In this document: one piece after another, positions 24,914-32,437 of the stretch
Layout of the letters: every line of letters begins with the position of its first letter
Position numbering within the stretch: the stretch's first letter is position 1
Source of the DNA: Amycolatopsis sp. CA-128772
GTDB lineage: Bacteria; Actinomycetota; Actinomycetes; Mycobacteriales; Pseudonocardiaceae
Assembly: GCF_002904295.1 (NCBI RefSeq)
Contig: NZ_PPHG01000091.1
Location: forward strand, 114,458-159,873
DNA length: 45,416 bases
Reading direction: 5' to 3'
The notes under the pieces: generated by a model
What the model was told of the DNA's origin: nothing
The model's input: only the letters and a program-made list of their open reading frames with translations
Databases searched by the model: none
Made by a program: the position numbers and the translations under genes

Positions 24914-25804
24914 ATGACCGACAAGAACAACGATGTGGTCAACCACGTGGAGGGCGACCTCCACACCGCGGTTCAGGTGGGCAACGTAGGACGCGACCTC
25001 ATCGTCCATTCGGCGATGCACAACGGCGGACCGCCGCCACCGGACCCCAAGGCCGGGCGGCTGACCGTGCTCGCGGTCGACGACGAGGCCCACGCGCTGG
25101 CGGAGATCGTCCACCTGCTGCGTCAGGACTCCCGCGTCGGGAAGGTGGACAGCGCCTCGGACGCGGTCACGGCGGCGCGGTACATCACCCAGGTCCTGCG
25201 GCAGAAGGAGCGGCTGGACGCCGTGTTCCTGGACATCGAAATGCCCGGGCTCAACGGCCTCGACCTGGCCTGGCTGATCACCCGGTTCGCCGAACCGCCC
25301 GGGTTGGTGTTCGTCACCGCGTGGGAAAAGCACGCGATCGAGGCCTTCGAACTCGAGGCCGTCGACTACCTCGTGAAGCCGGTGCGGAAAGAACGGCTCG
25401 GCGACACCGTGCGCAAGCTGCTCGACCGCGCCTCGCCGCACGACGGCGAACCGCCGGGGGACCCGCTGATCCCCGTGGAACGCGACGGCGTCGAAGCGTT
25501 CCTCCGCCTCTCCGAGGTGCGAATGGCCGAACTGGACGGCGACCGCGCGCGGCTGACCACCGCGTCGGGCGAGTTCTCGGTCCGGGTGCCGGCGGCGGTG
25601 TTGACCGCCGACTGGGCCACGTCCGGTTTCGTCCGCATTGACGAGTGGCGCTGGGTGGCCGTCGAGCACGTCGAGAACGTCCGGCTCACCGGCCGGGATA
25701 TGACCGTGCAGGCCGCGGGCCGCAGCTTGGCCGTCGGCGCGGAGTACCGCCGCGAGGCGCGCCGGCTGCTGGTTCACTCGCGACGGCGGCCGGAGCACCT
25801 CTGA
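24914..25804 (+). CDS. LytTR-type response regulator with amyloid-motif-like N-terminal extension
   Basis: A 296-residue protein from ATG 24914 (GAGGGG upstream). Residues about 50-170 are a receiver domain with acidic pocket Asp56/Asp57, phospho-acceptor Asp107 (FLDIEMPG), Thr135 and Lys155 (YLVKPV), all intact. Residues about 190-290 form a LytTR DNA-binding domain (IPVERDGVEAFLRLSEVRMAELDGD, GFVRIDEWRWVAVEHVENVRL). Before the receiver is an unusual segment, residues 8-32, with alternating Val/Asn/Gly/His and a VQVG core (residues 20-23), then a Pro-rich linker. It resembles RHIM-like bacterial amyloid signalling motifs seen at the ends of actinomycete effector and receptor proteins. It is followed after one base by its kinase-like partner. 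DNA target unknown; the dyad at 24839-24860 is one candidate. Confidence 0.9.
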   Translation: MTDKNNDVVNHVEGDLHTAVQVGNVGRDLIVHSAMHNGGPPPPDPKAGRLTVLAVDDEAHALAEIVHLLRQDSRVGKVDSASDAVTAARYITQVLRQKERLDAVFLDIEMPGLNGLDLAWLITRFAEPPGLVFVTAWEKHAIEAFELEAVDYLVKPVRKERLGDTVRKLLDRASPHDGEPPGDPLIPVERDGVEAFLRLSEVRMAELDGDRARLTTASGEFSVRVPAAVLTADWATSGFVRIDEWRWVAVEHVENVRLTGRDMTVQAAGRSLAVGAEYRREARRLLVHSRRRPEHL

Positions 25805-25805
25805 C

Positions 25806-27059
25806 GTGGCCGACCTCACGGGTGTCGCGACGTGCTTCTGGCTCTTGACCGCCTTGTTCTTCTTGCCCGCGTGGCGCGCCGCGCTGGTGCGTCGTCGTCG
25901 CGAGATCGCCGAGACCGTCCGTGCGCAGATCTTCGCCTTCCTGCCGGTCGTCGCGGAGTTCCGGCGTGGCCTCGGCACCGAGAGCGCGGCCGGGTTGCGA
26001 GCGTTGCTCGACGTGCCTGCCGTGGCCATCGTCGGCAACGAGGGCACCATCGCGTCGGACGGCGCGGTCGACGGGGAACACTTCGACCAGGCTGCGTCGC
26101 TCGCGGCGGCCACGCTCGCGACCGGCGTGCCGGGGCCCGCCGGTCCGCAGGGGATCTCCTGCGGGATCGCCTCCTGCCCGGCCCGGTACGCGACGACCTT
26201 GCCCCTGAAGGTCGACGAGGAGATCCGGGCGGCGCTGGTCGTCTACTCGGCGAACCGGTCCCCGGCCCGCGACGCGGTGCTGCGCGCGGTGGCCGGCATG
26301 GTCTCCGACCAGCTGAGCCTCGGGGAATGGGACCGGTTCGATTCGTCCGACGACGAGCCGCCCCTTTTCGTCCTACCGGATCCGATCCCGGCGACGTTCG
26401 TCTCCCAGTCGCTCACCACGCTGGGCGCGTTGACGAGGACGGATCCCGAAGCGGCGACCGAGCTGCTGCGCGAGTTCGCCGACTTCCTCCGCTACCGCTC
26501 CCGGCAGTACGGCGAATTCACCGAACTGGCCAACGAGGTGCGGTGCGTCGACCAGTACCTCGTGCTCGCCCGCGAACTGCTCGGTGACCGGCTGAAGGTG
26601 GTCGTGGACATCGCCCCCGAGGTGCTGCCCCTCGAGGTGCCGTTCCTGTGCCTGCAGCCGCTGGTGGAGCGAGCTGTGCAGTTCGCGCCCGGCCCGTGCC
26701 TGGCGGTTTGCGTCGCCGACGGCGGCCCGGACATCGTCCTCAGCGTCGAACACGAGGACCCGCGCCTGGAGTACGAGGACATTCCCCGGTTCACCCCGGA
26801 CAAGGAGTGGTGGGAACTCCGCCGGAGCGGTTACCTCGGGTTGGCCGGCCTGCCGGCGCTGGGCAGGCGGCTGGCTCACCTCTACGGGGACGATTTCGCG
26901 CTCGAGGTCCAGGTGCGGGCCGAGGTGAACACCAAGGTCACCGTGCGGCTGCCGAAGACCCGGCGCCCCCGGCCGAGCCGGAGGCGCCAGGTTGCTCAGT
27001 GGCGCGAGATGGTGAAGCTCTGGCCGTCCGAGCCGATGGCGCCCGGGATCCACGTGTAG
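25806..27059 (+). CDS. LytS-like sensor lacking phospho-acceptor His and N-box Asn (pseudokinase)
   Basis: A 417-residue partner of the LytTR regulator, starting at GTG 25806 one base after its stop (GGAG eight bases upstream). One N-terminal membrane helix (residues 9-28), a GAF-like domain (about 55-170) and then the LytS His_kinase/HATPase layout. Where relatives read I-S-P-H-F-I-Y-N-S-L-T, this protein has IPATFVSQSLT (194-204): the His is Thr197 and the Asn is Gln201. The following RTDPEAATELLREFADFLRY is well conserved, so alignment is not in doubt. The N-box LVENA is LVERA (Arg289), and the DxGxG loop is replaced by EHEDPRLEYE. Autophosphorylation therefore seems impossible; it may sense and control its partner by binding. 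The last 64 bases overlap the convergent G1 peptidase gene. Confidence 0.88.
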   Translation: MADLTGVATCFWLLTALFFLPAWRAALVRRRREIAETVRAQIFAFLPVVAEFRRGLGTESAAGLRALLDVPAVAIVGNEGTIASDGAVDGEHFDQAASLAAATLATGVPGPAGPQGISCGIASCPARYATTLPLKVDEEIRAALVVYSANRSPARDAVLRAVAGMVSDQLSLGEWDRFDSSDDEPPLFVLPDPIPATFVSQSLTTLGALTRTDPEAATELLREFADFLRYRSRQYGEFTELANEVRCVDQYLVLARELLGDRLKVVVDIAPEVLPLEVPFLCLQPLVERAVQFAPGPCLAVCVADGGPDIVLSVEHEDPRLEYEDIPRFTPDKEWWELRRSGYLGLAGLPALGRRLAHLYGDDFALEVQVRAEVNTKVTVRLPKTRRPRPSRRRQVAQWREMVKLWPSEPMAPGIHV

Positions 27060-27721
27060 GACCCGCGGTCGTCGGCATCCAGACCCGATGGGTTCGTCGA
27101 CGCCAGGTTGGTGCCGTTGAACTTGACGCCGGTGAACTTGACCCCGCCGGAGATCGACGGGTACGAGTCCGTCGGGGACTCGATGATCGCTTCGGCCGAG
27201 GCGTGCCTCGAGGTCAGGGACTTCGTCGTCGACTTGGACCAGCCCTTGGTCGTGTCCGACAGGTCGAGGCGGTAGGTGTTGGTCGCCGTGCGGGTCACCG
27301 TGGCCGTGATGTGGTCGCCCGCGCTGACCGGCACGCTGTAGTACACCGGGGCCGCCGGGTACATCTCGTACCAGGCCGAATACACCGGGCGGCCGCTGGA
27401 GCAGTCCGTCTCCACGCCCGTCTGCTCCACTGTGGACGATCCGTCGCCGTCGATGCCCACCCAGGGTGCGAACAGGTCGTTGGTCGAGTTGCACGTCACC
27501 GACGGCTCGGTCCAGCTCGCCGTCGCCGTGGTGAAGCTGCCGAAACTCACGTAGCCACCCCAGTTGCCGCCCGCGAACTGGTGACCGTGGCTGTGCCCTT
27601 CAAAAGCGTGCGAGCCGTACTCGACCGCGGCGTGCGCGGTGCCGGAAACCGCCAGGCCGGCGGCGGCCGCGGCGGCGGCCGTGAGGACGCGGACCGCGCG
27701 GGACGAAAGGATTCTGGACAT
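26996..27721 (-). CDS. Secreted G1-family glutamic endopeptidase (eqolisin)
   Basis: A 241-residue secreted protein with a signal peptide (residues 1-32, Ala-rich core, AHA site). The mature part is the beta-sandwich of peptidase family G1: NWGGYV near the N-terminus, ATASWTEPSVTC, FAPWVGIDGDGSSTVEQTGVETDC, YSAWYEMYPAAPVYY and HASAEAIIESPT. The catalytic Gln is Gln100 (VEQTG) and the catalytic Glu lies in AEAIIE (Glu177 or Glu181), as in scytalidoglutamic peptidase, an acid protease group first known from fungi. It probably works in acidic surroundings. A 16-bp hairpin separates it from the ABC-transporter genes upstream, and its 3' end overlaps the pseudokinase gene by 64 bases. Confidence 0.92.
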   Translation of the reverse strand: MSRILSSRAVRVLTAAAAAAAGLAVSGTAHAAVEYGSHAFEGHSHGHQFAGGNWGGYVSFGSFTTATASWTEPSVTCNSTNDLFAPWVGIDGDGSSTVEQTGVETDCSSGRPVYSAWYEMYPAAPVYYSVPVSAGDHITATVTRTATNTYRLDLSDTTKGWSKSTTKSLTSRHASAEAIIESPTDSYPSISGGVKFTGVKFNGTNLASTNPSGLDADDRGSYTWIPGAIGSDGQSFTISRH

Positions 27722-27828
27722 GCGGGACTCCGTTCACCGATGGGGACCGGGAAAGCCGTTCCCCAAGTGTTGGAGCCAGCCGAAAAAGAAGGTAGCTACT
27801 TTCGAATGGTCTTCGCATTGCCCGAAAA

Positions 27829-27871
27829 GACCCGTAAAGGCCTCCGCGGGGGAAAGAGGCCTTTACGGGTC
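27829..27871. terminator. Hairpin terminator downstream of the ABC importer operon
   Basis: GACCCGTAAAGGCCTC and GAGGCCTTTACGGGTC form a perfect 16-bp stem around an 11-base loop. On the minus strand it lies 41 bases after the binding-protein stop and about 110 bases before the G1 peptidase start, separating the two units. Confidence 0.85.
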
Positions 27872-27911
27872 GATATCGCTCACCTACCGCCCCGGTGAGG
27901 TGAGCGGGGCT

Positions 27912-28961
27912 CTAGCCCTGCTTCGCGGCCGCGTCGACGAACTCGGTCGTGTACGTCTTCGACAGGTCGATCGAATCCTTCTTCGGCTTCACGTTCTTCG
28001 AAAAGCTCGAAAGCACTTCGAGCACGTTCTTCGCGCCGTCGGCGTCCATCTTGCCGTCGCCGTTGAACATCCCGATGCTGTCCTTGATGGACTTGATGTA
28101 CAGCGCCTTGTCGCCACCGCTGTAGGACGGCGGCATCTTCGCCGCGATCTCCTCCGGGCTGTGCTGCCCGATCCACTTCAGCGTGGCCACGAACGCGTTG
28201 GCCAGCTTCTGCACCGCGTCCTTGTTCCGGTCCACGAAGTCGCAGCTCATGTACAGCGACGACGCCGGGTACAGCCCGCCCAGCGCAGCTTTCGTGCCCT
28301 CCACCGTGCGCAGGTCGTACAGCACCTTCGCCTTGCCCGTGTTGGTCAGCTGCGCGATCGTCGGGTCGGTCGTCATGCCGCCGTCGATGCCGCCGTTGTC
28401 CAGGCTCGCGATGAACGTCTGCCCGGCGCCGACCTTCACCGGCGTGTACTGGTCGGCGTCCACGCCCGCCTTGGCCGCCAGCGCCTTCGTGAGGAAGTCG
28501 GTGGACGACCCGAGCGACGTCACGCCCAGCTTCTTGCCCTTGAAGTCGGCCGAGCTCTTGATCGCGTCGGCGTGCGCGGTGCCGACGACCTCGGCCTCAC
28601 CCGGGATGTTGGCCAGCTGGACCACACTCTTGATGCACTGGTCCTTGGCCTGCAGGTCGATCGTGTGGTCGTAGAACCCGACCACGCCCTGCACCTGCCC
28701 GGCCACGAGCGCGGTCTCGGCGTTGGCGCCCGACTGCTCGCTCTGCAGCTCGACGTCGATGCCCTGCGCGGCGAAGTTGCCGAGCTGCTGGGTGAGCATG
28801 GCCGGCAGGTAGATGACCTTCTCCAGGCCACCGACCATGATCGTGACCTTCGGCTTGCCCCCCTCGCCCGTCGCGGCGACGCGGGAGTCCTGGCACGCGG
28901 TGGTCAGCGCCGCCACCACGGTCAGCGCGGTGAGCGCGCCGGCGATTCGGCGAATCCTCAT
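27912..28961 (-). CDS. ABC importer substrate-binding lipoprotein, NitT/TauT (SsuA/NMT1) type
   Basis: A 349-residue lipoprotein: signal peptide with lipobox LTTAC (Cys23 as the lipid anchor), followed by a periplasmic-binding-protein type 2 fold of the SsuA/THI5 group (TIMVGGLEKVIYLPAMLTQQ, FAAQGIDVELQSEQSGANAE, LVAGQVQGVVGFYDHTI, LKGKKLGVTSLGSSTDFL-like region, GGMTTDPTIAQL). It would capture a small anion or heterocycle outside the membrane and hand it to the permease and ATPase encoded just upstream. Relatives bind nitrate, sulfonates, taurine, phthalate or thiamine precursors; there is no neighbouring monooxygenase to point to one. It is the last gene of a three-gene operon and has its own terminator. 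Confidence 0.92.
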   Translation of the reverse strand: MRIRRIAGALTALTVVAALTTACQDSRVAATGEGGKPKVTIMVGGLEKVIYLPAMLTQQLGNFAAQGIDVELQSEQSGANAETALVAGQVQGVVGFYDHTIDLQAKDQCIKSVVQLANIPGEAEVVGTAHADAIKSSADFKGKKLGVTSLGSSTDFLTKALAAKAGVDADQYTPVKVGAGQTFIASLDNGGIDGGMTTDPTIAQLTNTGKAKVLYDLRTVEGTKAALGGLYPASSLYMSCDFVDRNKDAVQKLANAFVATLKWIGQHSPEEIAAKMPPSYSGGDKALYIKSIKDSIGMFNGDGKMDADGAKNVLEVLSSFSKNVKPKKDSIDLSKTYTTEFVDAAAKQG

Positions 28962-28983
28962 CGATTCGTTCCTTTCCGATGAC

Positions 28984-29868
28984 TCAGATGACGGTCTGGC
29001 CGGAGGTGGACATAGAGGGCCGCCACCGCAGCAGCCGGTTCTCGAGGTTCCCGATGCCCCACTCGGCCAGGAGGGCGACGACGGTGATGATGATCATCGC
29101 GGCGTAGATACCCGCGGAGTCGAACGTGCCCTGCGCGTTCGAGATCAGGAAGCCGATGCCGGCCTTGGACCCGGCGTACTCGCCGACGACCGCGCCGATC
29201 AGCGCGAAGCCGAACGCGGTGTGCAGCGAGGAGAGGATCCAGGAAGTCGCGCTCGGCAGCACGATCGCCTTGATCACCTGCATCCGGCCCGCGCCGAGGA
29301 TGCGCGCGTTGTCGATCAGGTTGCGGTCCACCTCGCGGGCGCCGGTGAAGGCGTTGAAGAACACCACGAAGAACACCAGCACGACGACGGTGGCGACCTT
29401 CGACGCCAGCCCGAGCCCGAACCAGATGACGAACAGCGACGCGAGCACGATGCGCGGGACCGCGTTGGCGGCCTTGATGAACGGCGCGAGCACGTCGGCC
29501 AGGTACTGGCTGCGGCCCAGGATCACGCCGAAGATGACGCCGGCCACGGCGCCGATCGCGAAGCCGACCAGTGCTTCCTCGACGGTGACCCACAGCTGGT
29601 ACCAGAGCGAGCCGAAGTCGGTGCCGCTGGTGACCCACTCGACCAGCCGCTGCCAGATCCGGGACGGCTTCGAGTAGAAGAACGGGTCGATCCAGTAGGT
29701 CGCGGTCAGCTCCCAGCTGCCGAGCCACACGACGACCAGGGCCAGCCGCAGCAGCCAGGTGTTGCGCTTGCGCCGCGACGACGCCCGCTTCGCGCGGGTG
29801 AGGATGTCCTGCTCGGTCTCCAGGACCGGGAGGGACGCGGCCGGCGCCGCGGGGGTCTCAAGCGACAC
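28984..29868 (-). CDS. ABC importer permease (SsuC/TauC type)
   Basis: A 294-residue permease with about six membrane helices and the BPD_transp_1 coupling motif in DNARILGAGRMQVIKAIVLPSATSWIL (the EAA loop). I start at GTG 29868 because AAGGGAG lies six bases upstream; an in-frame start at 29886 has no such site. The start overlaps the end of the ATPase gene by 11 bases, implying coupled translation. It forms the membrane channel of the importer, two copies with two ATPases. Confidence 0.91.
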   Translation of the reverse strand: MSLETPAAPAASLPVLETEQDILTRAKRASSRRKRNTWLLRLALVVVWLGSWELTATYWIDPFFYSKPSRIWQRLVEWVTSGTDFGSLWYQLWVTVEEALVGFAIGAVAGVIFGVILGRSQYLADVLAPFIKAANAVPRIVLASLFVIWFGLGLASKVATVVVLVFFVVFFNAFTGAREVDRNLIDNARILGAGRMQVIKAIVLPSATSWILSSLHTAFGFALIGAVVGEYAGSKAGIGFLISNAQGTFDSAGIYAAMIIITVVALLAEWGIGNLENRLLRWRPSMSTSGQTVI

Positions 29869-30664
29869 GGTTCGCTCCCTTCTCACGGGCCTTGTCGACC
29901 TCGCTGCGCAATGATTCCCAGATGTCCGCGTAGAGCCGGCGGAATTCTTCGGTGAGCCGCAGGTCCTCCACCTTCCGCGGCCGCTCCAGCGGGATCTCGA
30001 AGACGTCCTTCACGGTGGCCGGCGACGTCGTCAGCACGACGACCTTGTCCGACAGCGCGATGGCCTCGTCGAGGTCGTGCGTCACGAAGATCACCGCGGC
30101 CCCCGAACCGGACCACAGCCGCAGCAGCTCGTCCTGCATCAGCGCCCGCGTCTGCACGTCCAGCGCCGAGAACGGCTCGTCCATCAGCAGGATCTTCGGC
30201 TTGGTGACGAGGGTCTGGGCCAACGCGACGCGCTTGCGCATGCCGCCGGAAAGCTGGTGCGGGTAGTACTTCTCGAACCCCGCGAGCCCCACGCGGGCGA
30301 TCCAGTCGACGGCCTGCGCGCGGGCCTCGGCCTTCGGCACCCCGCGGAACCGCGGGCCGGAGGCGACGTTGTCGAGCACCGAGCGCCACGGCATCACCGC
30401 GTCGGTCTGGAACATGTAGCCGACACCGTCCGGAATGGACTTCACGTCCTCGCCGTTCACCCGCACCCGGCCGGCGGACGGCGGCTGCAGGCCGGAGACC
30501 AGCGAGAGCGTCGTCGACTTGCCGCAGCCGGTCGGGCCGACGACGGCGACGAACTCGCCCGGCTGCACGGTCATGGTCAGGTCGCGGACGGCCGTGTGCA
30601 CGGAACCGGACCCGCTCGGGAACCGTTTGGTGGCTCCGGTGAGTTCGATCAGTGGGGGAACCAT
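29858..30664 (-). CDS. ABC importer ATPase (SsuB/TauB type)
   Basis: A 268-residue ATPase with a full set of motifs: Walker A GPTGCGKST, Q-loop in MFQTDAVMPWRSVLDNV (family-typical), signature LSGGMRKRVALAQ, Walker B ILLMDEPFSALD and switch His in FVTHDLDEA. It energises uptake through the adjacent permease. The ATG at 30664 has GAAGGAG about ten bases upstream. It is the first gene of the operon and is divergent from a CitA/CitB-type two-component system. Confidence 0.93.
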   Translation of the reverse strand: MVPPLIELTGATKRFPSGSGSVHTAVRDLTMTVQPGEFVAVVGPTGCGKSTTLSLVSGLQPPSAGRVRVNGEDVKSIPDGVGYMFQTDAVMPWRSVLDNVASGPRFRGVPKAEARAQAVDWIARVGLAGFEKYYPHQLSGGMRKRVALAQTLVTKPKILLMDEPFSALDVQTRALMQDELLRLWSGSGAAVIFVTHDLDEAIALSDKVVVLTTSPATVKDVFEIPLERPRKVEDLRLTEEFRRLYADIWESLRSEVDKAREKGANRVA

Positions 30665-30767
30665 GAGGGGGTGACTCCTTCGTCATCACGTGGTGGGGGT
30701 CACGTTGGGGAAGGACGTTAAGTTCGTGTGGCGCCGAGGTGAAGCTTGTCGACGTTCTGCGTCACAA

Positions 30768-30802
30768 GTGCGCGTTATGCATGTTTTGCTCATTTAGCGC
30801 AC
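30768..30802. promoter_or_regulatory. AT-rich segment with GTGCGC/GCGCAC arms in divergent promoter region
   Basis: Between the ABC importer and two-component genes (30665-30832), the arms GTGCGC and GCGCAC flank 23 bases that are strikingly AT-rich for this genome (GTTATGCATGTTTTGCTCATTTA). This looks like a promoter or operator core. The CitB-type regulator is the obvious candidate to bind; this is inference. Confidence 0.35.
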
Positions 30803-30832
30803 CCCGCTGACCAGGGGGTATGGTTCCGAGCC

Positions 30833-32437
30833 ATGCCAAAGTGGGCGCTCTTCCCGCGCATGCGGTTCAGCCGGCAGGTGCTGCTGCTGCAGATCGGCGT
30901 GGTGCTGCTCGTCGTCGGCGTCGGCGTCGCGCTGGTGAGCGTGCTCCTCTCGCGCACCCTCACCGACCAGTACGGCCGCCGCGCGCTGGCCATCGCGAAG
31001 TCCGTCGCCGCCGACCCGGTCGTCGTCGCGAACGCGGCCGCGAAGCTCCCCGGCGGACCGCTCGAGGAACGCGTGCTCGCCGTCACGAAGGCCAACGATG
31101 CGTTGTTCGTCGTAGTCACCGACGACAAGGGCATCCGGCTCGCGCACCCGACACCGGGCGAAATCGGGAAGCCGGTCAGCACCCCGCCGGACGTGGCCCT
31201 CGCCGGCGGGGACGAGGTCAGCGCCGTGCAGAGCGGCACGCTCGGGTTGTCCGTCCGCAGCAAGACCCCGATCTGGCAGGGGCGGCACGTGGTCGGCGAA
31301 GTCAGCGTCGGCTTCGAGGTCGGCGACCCGACCGGCGACTTCAACCGCCTGCTGACGATCACGCTGCTGTTCGCCGGCGGCGCGCTGCTACTCGGCGCGG
31401 GCGCGTCGGCGCTGCTGAACCGGCGGCTGCGGCGCGTCACGCACGGCCTTGAACCGCACGAGCTCACCGAGCTGCTCTACGAACGCGAAGCCGTGCTGCA
31501 CGGGATCGGCGAAGGCGTGCTGGCCGTCGACGACGCGAAGCGCGTCTCGGTGCGCAACACCGAAGCCGAGCGCCTGCTCGGCACCGAACTCCCGATCGGC
31601 GCGACGATGTCCGAACTCGAGCTGAGCCCACGGCTGCACAAGGCGGTCGCCGAAGGCCGGCCGGTCGACAACCTCCTCGCCGTGGCCGGGAACCGGGTGC
31701 TGGTGATCAACTCGCGCGCGGTCCGGCTGGACGACCGGGACATCGGCACCGTGCTCACCTTCCGCGACCGCACCGACCTCGACACGCTCACCCGCGAGCT
31801 CGACGGCATCCGCGCGCTCTCCGACGGCCTGCGCGCCCAGCGCCACGAGTTCGCCAACCGCCTTCACACGCTCTACGGGCTGCTCCAGCTCGGCCACCAC
31901 ACCGAAGCCGTCGAGTACCTGCAGACGCTGACGGACTCGTCGTCGGCGCGGCCGAGCGAGCTCGGCGACGCGGTCGCCGACCCGTACCTGCAGGCGCTGC
32001 TCGTCGCGAAAACCGAGCAGGCGCAGGAAAAGGGCCTCTCCCTCAAGCTCGCCGAGGACAGCTGGGTGCCCTCGACGGTGACCGACCCGATCGCCGCGAA
32101 CACCGTGATCGGCAACCTCGTCGACAACGCGCTGCACGCCGCGCGGATGGGCCCGCGGCGGCCGGCGACCGTCGAAGTCGGCCTGCTCGCCGAGGACGGC
32201 ACCCTGCACGTGTCCGTTGTGGACAGTGGCCCCGGCGTGCCCGCGGACCTGCGGCGGACGTTGTTCGACGAAGGCGTCTCGACGAAGATCGCCCCCGGCC
32301 ACGGCCTGGGCCTGGCGCTCGCCCGGCAGGCCGCCCGCGCCCGCGGCGGCGACGTCTGGCTCGCCGACCCCGGCGAAGGCGAGGCGGGTGCGCTGTTCGT
32401 CGCCAAACTGCCCGGAATGCTGACGGAGGACCGATGA
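30833..32437 (+). CDS. CitA/DcuS-type sensor histidine kinase
   Basis: A 534-residue kinase starting at ATG 30833. Helix 1 (QVLLLQIGVVLLVVGVGVALVSVLL) and helix 2 (LLTITLLFAGGALLLGAGASALL) enclose an extracytoplasmic sCACHE/PASC sensor domain of about 140 residues with family segments FVVVTDDKGIRLAHPTPGEIGKPVSTPPD and VGEVSVGFEVG. A PAS domain (AVLHGIGEGVLAVD) follows, then the SpoOB-like H-box RAQRHEFANRLH with His338, and the ATPase N-box NTVIGNLVDNALHAA and G-box DSGPGVP. Such kinases sense citrate, C4-dicarboxylates or similar anions. The stop overlaps the response regulator start (ATGA). Confidence 0.93.
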   Translation: MPKWALFPRMRFSRQVLLLQIGVVLLVVGVGVALVSVLLSRTLTDQYGRRALAIAKSVAADPVVVANAAAKLPGGPLEERVLAVTKANDALFVVVTDDKGIRLAHPTPGEIGKPVSTPPDVALAGGDEVSAVQSGTLGLSVRSKTPIWQGRHVVGEVSVGFEVGDPTGDFNRLLTITLLFAGGALLLGAGASALLNRRLRRVTHGLEPHELTELLYEREAVLHGIGEGVLAVDDAKRVSVRNTEAERLLGTELPIGATMSELELSPRLHKAVAEGRPVDNLLAVAGNRVLVINSRAVRLDDRDIGTVLTFRDRTDLDTLTRELDGIRALSDGLRAQRHEFANRLHTLYGLLQLGHHTEAVEYLQTLTDSSSARPSELGDAVADPYLQALLVAKTEQAQEKGLSLKLAEDSWVPSTVTDPIAANTVIGNLVDNALHAARMGPRRPATVEVGLLAEDGTLHVSVVDSGPGVPADLRRTLFDEGVSTKIAPGHGLGLALARQAARARGGDVWLADPGEGEAGALFVAKLPGMLTEDR

